A stretch of 10,102 bases of DNA from an uncultured Lachnospiraceae bacterium (GTDB taxonomy: Bacteria > Bacillota_A > Clostridia > Lachnospirales > Lachnospiraceae), in the NCBI GenBank assembly GCA_910585855.1, contig CAJUGZ010000156.1, forward strand, positions 1 through 10,102. Direction: 5' to 3'. The first letter of the stretch is position 1, and each line of letters begins with the position of its first letter. Positions 6,259 to 10,102 of the stretch are shown one piece after another. Under the pieces are notes generated by a model. That model saw only the letters and a list, made by a program, of their open reading frames with translations, did no database searches and was not told the origin of the DNA. A program made the position numbers and the translations under genes.

Positions 6259-7091
6259 TAGAAAAGAAAAATACAAACTGGTTAGCAATGGCTCTTTTGA
6301 TTCTGGGGCTTTCCACGATTGCATTTCCGTTATATCTGACGATTGTAATTGCTTTTAAACAGCCTTCAGAGATGACAAACAGTATCAGTGGTATTTTATC
6401 GCTTCCAAAAACATGGAGTCTTAGCAATTTCAGAGAGGCAATGCGGGTAACAAATTTCTGGCATTCTCTTGCAAATAGTTTATTGATTACGATTGTTACA
6501 GTTGTACTGTCGATTGCAATACATTCGATTATGGGATATGCATTGGGACGAAATAAGGCAGGCAATAAGTTTTATAGTTTTGTGTATTTATTTATTGTAA
6601 GCGGTATGTTTGTACCATTTGCAATTTTGATGATGCCTTTGGCAAAACAGACTGCTGAGATGGGACTGGCAAATTGGTTTGGTGTAATTTTGCTTTACGT
6701 GGTATTTTATATGCCTATGAATATTCTTTTATATTCCGGGTATTTGGTAAATATTCCGATGGCATTGGAAGAGGCAGCCAGAGTGGATGGAGCTTCTACT
6801 TGGAGAACCTATTGGAAGATTATCTTTCCGATTATGAAGCCTATGCATGCTACAGTTGCAGTATTAACAGCTTTGTCTGTTTGGAATGATGTTATGACAC
6901 CGTTGGTTATTATGGCAGGTTCAGAAACAAATACTTTACCATTGGCACAGTTGAATTTCCAGTCACAGTTTGGAACAAATTATAATTTGGCATTTGCTTC
7001 TTACTTGTTGTCGTTAATTCCTATTTTGATTTTTTATGTGATTTGTCAGAAGCAGATTTTGAATGGAGTTGTAAATGGTGCTGTGAAATAG
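6255..7091 (+). CDS. Sugar ABC transporter permease, MalG/MsmG type
   Basis: This is the second permease of the CUT1 importer. The 278-residue protein has about six membrane helices. The EAA coupling loop is canonical: EEAARVDGASTWRTYWKIIF (172-191), followed by P-I-M-K-P, which contacts the ATPase. The C-terminus AFASYLLSLIPILIFYVICQKQILNGVVNGAVK matches the MalG-type ending. AAGGAGG (6241-6247) lies 7 bases before the ATG, and the ATG overlaps the preceding stop by four bases (ATGA). No ATPase gene follows; downstream are the terminal repeats of element copy B beginning six bases after the stop. The importer must therefore borrow an MsmX/MsmK-like ATPase from elsewhere, a common arrangement in Firmicutes. 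Confidence 0.93.
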   Translation: MIEKKNTNWLAMALLILGLSTIAFPLYLTIVIAFKQPSEMTNSISGILSLPKTWSLSNFREAMRVTNFWHSLANSLLITIVTVVLSIAIHSIMGYALGRNKAGNKFYSFVYLFIVSGMFVPFAILMMPLAKQTAEMGLANWFGVILLYVVFYMPMNILLYSGYLVNIPMALEEAARVDGASTWRTYWKIIFPIMKPMHATVAVLTALSVWNDVMTPLVIMAGSETNTLPLAQLNFQSQFGTNYNLAFASYLLSLIPILIFYVICQKQILNGVVNGAVK

Positions 7092-7096
7092 TGTGA

Positions 7097-7152
7097 GGAT
7101 GCTAAAATCCAAGGACACTAAAATGCAAAGGGGGACGCTAAAATCCAAAGGG
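7097..7152 (+). repeat. Three tandem imperfect copies of the element end
   Basis: Units 7097-7112 (16 bases), 7113-7132 and 7133-7152 (20 bases each) share the pattern GGA-(T/C)-(G/A)-CTAAAAT-(C/G)-CAA with a G-rich tail. The last unit is the left arm of element copy B. The outermost unit carries GGATGC, whose reverse complement GCATCC is also found directly outside copy A (1207-1212). This suggests that the end unit of copy B was multiplied. Confidence 0.75.
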
Positions 7153-7287
7153 AGGTCTGCTCCGAGCCCGCTTGCGCTTAGCATTTCCTATTTTCATAGC
7201 GGACATATAAGGCGCTAAAAAGCAATACAGCACCTAAGTGCCGACAGGAAATGATGACCCTGCGCAGACCTCCCTTTGAATTTTGGC
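7137..7287 (-). repeat. Structured dispersed element, copy B (inverted relative to copy A)
   Basis: Read on the minus strand this 151-base segment aligns along its whole length with copy A at 1071-1208, with two short insertions. The closing stem is 15 bp perfect (7146-7160 with 7264-7278) and continues outward with one wobble and one mismatch. Arm bases differ from copy A (GGGAGG/CCTCCC here, AGAAGG/CCTTCT there) but pairing is kept. The tetraloop hairpin is GC-GCAA-GC here and GC-GAGA-GC in copy A, both GNRA. The internal pair GGTGCT/AGCGCC keeps a U-G wobble on the minus strand. It lies between the permease and alpha-galactosidase genes and codes for no convincing protein. Confidence 0.75.
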
Positions 7288-7333
7288 TGTGTGTATTAGA
7301 CAGAAGGTAAAGTTGTGGCTGCGGAGTTAATTG

Positions 7334-7370
7334 CAAAAATTGCTGTTATTTGGTAAAGATTTGTTATAAA
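7334..7370 (+). promoter_or_regulatory. Promoter of the alpha-galactosidase gene
   Basis: TATAAA (7365-7370) is preceded by TGT, an extended -10, and no good -35 sits 17 bases upstream. TAAAGATTTGTTATAA (7354-7369) matches 15 of 16 positions of the transporter promoter block at 4045-4060. An upstream CAAAAATTGCTGTTATTT (7334-7351) resembles 4018-4034 there. The spacing between the two blocks is about 5 bases shorter here. The gene therefore seems to have its own promoter under the same regulator, downstream of element copy B. Confidence 0.55.
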
Positions 7371-7491
7371 ATTAGTATATATCGGGATATGAAATAGGCT
7401 CTGAGGGATTTGGATGGAGTGAGTGATTCTTCAGACAGAGTTATTTTAGGATAAAAGGGTTAAGGGAAATAATGGAGAAAGGATAAAATAG

Positions 7492-7525
7492 GCAAATCAT
7501 CCTTTAATCTTGGATTTGCGTTTTT
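7492..7525 (+). terminator. Terminator-like hairpin in the alpha-galactosidase leader
   Basis: GCAAATC (7492-7498) pairs with GATTTGC (7513-7519) across a 14-base loop and is followed by G and five T. It lies about 115 bases after the predicted -10 and about 40 bases before the coding start, so it would act on the enzyme's own transcript, or on readthrough from the transporter genes, as an attenuator. The stem is modest in GC. Confidence 0.45.
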
Positions 7526-7567
7526 CAGTATAGAGAGTTTTTATATTGGAAAAATTTGGTGCATATT

Positions 7568-9751
7568 ATGGCAATTAATTATCAGGATGAGAATCATATT
7601 TTTACGTTAAATACAGAACATACTACCTATCAAATGCAAGTGGATCGTTATGGTTTTCTTTTACACTTATATTATGGAGCAAAAGTATCTGGTAATATGA
7701 ATTATCTTCTCACCTATTATGATAGAGGGTTTTCTGGGAATCCGGCGGATGTCAGGGAGGACAGAACTTATTCTATGGATGCACTGCCGCAGGAATATCC
7801 TGTAATGGGAACAGGTGATTATCGCAGCAGCGCATTGATTATTCGTAATGCGGATGATTCAGACTGCTGTGATTTGCGCTATGTTGGTTATCAGATACGA
7901 AAAGGGAAGTATGTTTTGAAGGGACTTCCGGCAGTTTATGCTGCAGAAGAAGAGGCGGAAACATTAGAAATTGTATTGGAGGACGCAATTAGTAAGGTAC
8001 AGGTACGGCTTTTGTATGGAGTATTGGAAAAGGACGATATTATTACTAGGAGTGCTGTTATTACGAATTGCGGAAAAGATGAGATTTTAGTAGAGAAAGC
8101 AGCTTCTGCCTGTCTGGATTTTATTACGGGAGATTTTGATCTGCTGAGTTTTTATGGACGTCATGCAATGGAACGAAATCTTCAGCGTGAAAAAATTGCA
8201 CATGGAAATTTTATGATTGGAAGCAGGAGAGGGACTTCTAGTCATCAATATAATCCAGCAGTTTTGGTAGCGGGAACAAATACAACAGAGGATGCAGGAA
8301 GCTGTTATGGGATGGTTTTTGTATATAGCGGGAATTTTCGATGTGAAGCAGAGAAAGATCAGTATGGGCAGACACGAGTCATGATGGGACTACATGATGA
8401 GCTGTTCCATTATCCGTTGAAACAGGAGGAAACACTGATTGTTCCAGAAACAATTCTTAGTTATTCAAAGGAAGGGTTTGGGCAGTTATCGCTGCAGTTT
8501 CATCACTGTATTCGGGATCATATCTGCAGAGGAAAGTATAACAAAGAAGTAAGACCAGTTTTATTGAATAGTTGGGAGGCAGCTTATTTTGATTTTAATG
8601 GAGAAATGATTTGTAAGCTGGCAAAAGAGGCAGCAGAGTTGGGAATGGATTTGATCGTGATGGATGACGGCTGGTTCGGCAAACGGGAGGACGATAACAG
8701 CGGTTTGGGAGATTGGCAGGTCAATGAAGAGAAACTTGGCTGTACGCTTGGTGAAATGATTCAAAGAATTAATGCATTGGGAGTAAAATTTGGGATTTGG
8801 ATTGAACCGGAGATGGTTTCAGAGGACAGTGACTTATACCGCAGACATCCTGATTGGGTTCTCTGTATTCCGGGAAGGAAGCCGGTTTATTCTAGAAATC
8901 AGTTAGTGCTTGATTTTTCCAGAGCGGAAGTTCGTGAAGCTGTGTTTTTGCAAATCTGTCAGGTATTAGATCAGGGAAATATAGAATATGTAAAATGGGA
9001 TATGAATCGGAGTTTATCAGAGGCATATTCTATGGAACATCATCAGGGAAAGGTGATGTATGATTATGTACTGGGAGTCTATGAATTTTTAGAACGGATA
9101 ATAGAACGATATCCAAATCTTTTTATTGAGGGCTGCAGCGGCGGAGGCGGACGATTTGATGCGGGGATGATGTATTATACGTCTCAGATTTGGTGCAGTG
9201 ATAATACCGATGCGATTGATCGGTTAAGGATTCAGTATGGAACATCATTTTTTTATCCGACTGCTACAGTGGGATCACATGTTTCGGCAATACCAAATCA
9301 CCAGACAGGGCGAAGTACTAGTCTGCATACACGGGGAATTGTGGCTATGGCGGGCAATTTCGGATATGAGTTAGACCCCGGAAAACTGACGGAAGAAGAG
9401 AAAGAAGCGATTCGGGAGCAGATTAAGGTATATCGTGGAGATGCAGAGCTGATACAAAACGGAGATTATTATCGGCTTTCGAATCCTTTTTTGGACGAGT
9501 ATGCAGCTTGGATGTTTGTTTCTTCGGACAAAAAACGAGTGCTTTTATATGCAGTTATGTTAGAAATTCATGGAAATATGACGGTAAATTATGTTCGGCT
9601 GAAAGGGCTTTTAGAAGATGGGATTTATCAGGAAGTGCAGACAGGGAAGCGTTATTTTGGTGCGGCACTGATGGAAGCGGGAATTCCGCTTCCGGTGGAA
9701 TTAGGAGAGTATTTGGGGTATCGAATGGAGTTTGCAGTGATAGATAGCTGA
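7568..9751 (+). CDS. Alpha-galactosidase, glycoside hydrolase family 36
   Basis: This enzyme hydrolyses terminal alpha-1,6-linked galactose from melibiose, raffinose or stachyose; with no signal peptide it acts in the cytoplasm. The open frame begins at a TTG (7556) and totals 731 residues, the usual GH36 length. In that numbering there is an N-terminal beta-sandwich (about 5-325), a (beta/alpha)8 barrel (about 335-640) and a C-terminal beta domain. Barrel motifs include LLNSWEA (336-342), VMDDGWFG (368-375) and IWIEPEMV (414-421). The nucleophile is D482 in KWDMNR, GCSGGGGRFD lies at 526-535, and the acid/base is D549 in WCSDNTD. The ATG at 7568, giving MAINYQ, fits the family start best, although no start has a good Shine-Dalgarno. 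It would degrade what the upstream transporter imports. The product lacks only a recognisable specificity test between raffinose and melibiose. Confidence 0.95.
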   Translation: MAINYQDENHIFTLNTEHTTYQMQVDRYGFLLHLYYGAKVSGNMNYLLTYYDRGFSGNPADVREDRTYSMDALPQEYPVMGTGDYRSSALIIRNADDSDCCDLRYVGYQIRKGKYVLKGLPAVYAAEEEAETLEIVLEDAISKVQVRLLYGVLEKDDIITRSAVITNCGKDEILVEKAASACLDFITGDFDLLSFYGRHAMERNLQREKIAHGNFMIGSRRGTSSHQYNPAVLVAGTNTTEDAGSCYGMVFVYSGNFRCEAEKDQYGQTRVMMGLHDELFHYPLKQEETLIVPETILSYSKEGFGQLSLQFHHCIRDHICRGKYNKEVRPVLLNSWEAAYFDFNGEMICKLAKEAAELGMDLIVMDDGWFGKREDDNSGLGDWQVNEEKLGCTLGEMIQRINALGVKFGIWIEPEMVSEDSDLYRRHPDWVLCIPGRKPVYSRNQLVLDFSRAEVREAVFLQICQVLDQGNIEYVKWDMNRSLSEAYSMEHHQGKVMYDYVLGVYEFLERIIERYPNLFIEGCSGGGGRFDAGMMYYTSQIWCSDNTDAIDRLRIQYGTSFFYPTATVGSHVSAIPNHQTGRSTSLHTRGIVAMAGNFGYELDPGKLTEEEKEAIREQIKVYRGDAELIQNGDYYRLSNPFLDEYAAWMFVSSDKKRVLLYAVMLEIHGNMTVNYVRLKGLLEDGIYQEVQTGKRYFGAALMEAGIPLPVELGEYLGYRMEFAVIDS

Positions 9752-9783
9752 TTATTTAAGTTTATTTGCTGAAGAGATAGAAT

Positions 9784-9830
9784 AAAAAACCAAGAGAGGG
9801 CAGTTGATGGATGCCATTTCTTGGTTTTTT
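9784..9830 (+). terminator. Intrinsic terminator after the alpha-galactosidase gene
   Basis: A 12-bp perfect inverted repeat (9784-9795 with 9819-9830) has a CCAAGA/TCTTGG core and ends in six T, 32 bases after the stop codon. The left arm carries six A, so it could also work weakly on the other strand. Confidence 0.88.
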
Positions 9831-9840
9831 GGTGTTTAAA

Positions 9841-10043
9841 GAAGTCGGAAGGGGGACGCCAGATTCGAAAACCGTGAACCGCCTGCTGTTCCACGTTTCC
9901 AAAAAGTAAGAAGTTCTAAGACTTCTGCAGTTTCATGCATCCAACCGGACAGACCGGAGCGCAATTCGCCCGCATGGCAGTCAAAACGTAACAGGTGTAA
10001 GGAAGGATTTTCCTAACTATAAGATCATCTCTTTCTAAATAAT
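9841..10043 (+). ncRNA. Possible structured RNA or leader, family unknown
   Basis: This gene-free segment is GC-richer than its neighbours and ends at an intrinsic terminator. It holds consecutive dyads: AGAAGT/ACTTCT (9909-9914 with 9921-9926); CTGC...CATGC (9925-9928, 9934-9938) pairing with the continuous GCATGGCAG (9972-9980); CCGG/CCGG (9945-9948, 9954-9957); GCG/CGC (9959-9961, 9967-9969) inside it; and AGGAA/TTCCT (10000-10004, 10010-10014). No tRNA, tmRNA, RNase P, T-box, cobalamin, TPP, FMN or c-di-GMP consensus was recognised, and no promoter is clear. It may be a small RNA or the leader of a gene beyond the window. Confidence 0.3.
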
Positions 10044-10069
10044 GCGTGCTAAACACGCTCCTTTTTTTT
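10044..10069 (+). terminator. Intrinsic terminator
   Basis: GCGTG (10044-10048) pairs with CACGC (10054-10058) across a 5-base loop and is followed after TCC by eight T (10062-10069). It would end any transcript covering the structured segment at 9841-10043. Confidence 0.75.
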
Positions 10070-10102
10070 CACACACTGCATGGAAGCAGTATGTGAAAAA
10101 AA
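10063..10102. repeat. Long inverted repeat at the window edge
   Basis: The bases 10063-10079 and 10086-10102 form a 17-bp stem with one mismatch (10074/10091) and the 6-base loop ATGGAA. The T-run of the preceding terminator forms the outer left arm, pairing with the terminal A-run. Because the T-run comes before and the A-run after, it is not itself a terminator on either strand. It may continue beyond the edge. Confidence 0.6.

Noticed and set aside
6197..6565. Minus-strand frame of 122 codons across the permease junction
   Set aside because: It lies opposite two clear permease genes and has no ribosome binding site or recognisable motif.
7097..7152. CRISPR-like or iteron-like array
   Set aside because: Only three imperfect units abut directly with no spacers, and the last is the element's own arm.
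7251..7310. Small ORF starting MMTLRRPPF in element copy B, with a similar MMTLRRPSF start on the minus strand of copy A
   Set aside because: The two copies differ in length by one base just after the shared start, so the frames diverge. There is no ribosome binding site, and the conservation is explained by the element's DNA/RNA sequence.
9652..9894. Minus-strand frame of 80 codons over the end of the alpha-galactosidase gene
   Set aside because: It runs through the terminator hairpin and the enzyme's C-terminal domain; no motif.
9841..10043. tRNA, tmRNA, 6S, T-box or common riboswitch
   Set aside because: None of the expected consensus blocks (for example a GGTTCGAATCC arm or a T-box TGGTACCGCG) is present.

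Overview
The window is AT-rich, with strong AGGAGG-type ribosome binding sites, TTG/ATG starts and Gram-positive gene families. It looks like a chromosomal segment of a gut Firmicute, most likely a Lachnospiraceae-type clostridium. That placement is inference from gene content and style, not from a marker gene. No phage, plasmid, CRISPR or transposase gene is visible.

Layout. 1-100: GC-rich edge segment with no assignable gene. 222/246-743 (+): GNAT acetyltransferase behind two overlapping sigma-A-like promoters. 744-1340: about 600 bases without a gene, holding an 11-bp inverted repeat followed by T residues and one copy of a structured dispersed element (copy A, 1071-1208). 1341-2445 (+): overlapping two-gene unit, an ECF-type vitamin transporter S component and a uridine-kinase-like P-loop kinase. 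2465-2505: bidirectional terminator. 2529-3854 (-): AraC-family regulator followed by a DUF3842-type protein. 3855-4096: divergent regulatory region. 4097-7091 (+): sugar-binding lipoprotein and two MalF/MalG-type permeases, without an ATPase. 7092-7555: element copy B in inverted orientation, a promoter, and a terminator-like hairpin. 7556/7568-9751 (+): GH36 alpha-galactosidase, then a strong terminator. 9841-10102: GC-richer, gene-free segment with nested dyads and an intrinsic terminator, possibly a small RNA or leader.

How it works together. The centre is an alpha-galactoside (raffinose/melibiose/stachyose-type) utilisation locus. The lipoprotein and permeases would import the oligosaccharide, energised by an ATPase encoded elsewhere. 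The cytoplasmic GH36 enzyme would remove galactose, and the divergent AraC protein is the obvious regulator. The transporter promoter and the alpha-galactosidase promoter share a near-identical block, TAAAGAT(A/T)TGTTATAA, with a similar upstream CAAAAAT...TGCT(A/G)TT block. This argues that the enzyme gene has its own co-regulated promoter.

The most unusual content is a pair of about 140-150-bp elements in opposite orientation. Each is closed by a long inverted repeat. The arms differ between copies, yet pairing within each copy is largely kept, and a GC-GNRA-GC hairpin has a different GNRA loop in each copy. This looks like a structured, dispersed RNA or a small non-autonomous mobile element. 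Copy B also carries a three-unit tandem repetition of its own end.
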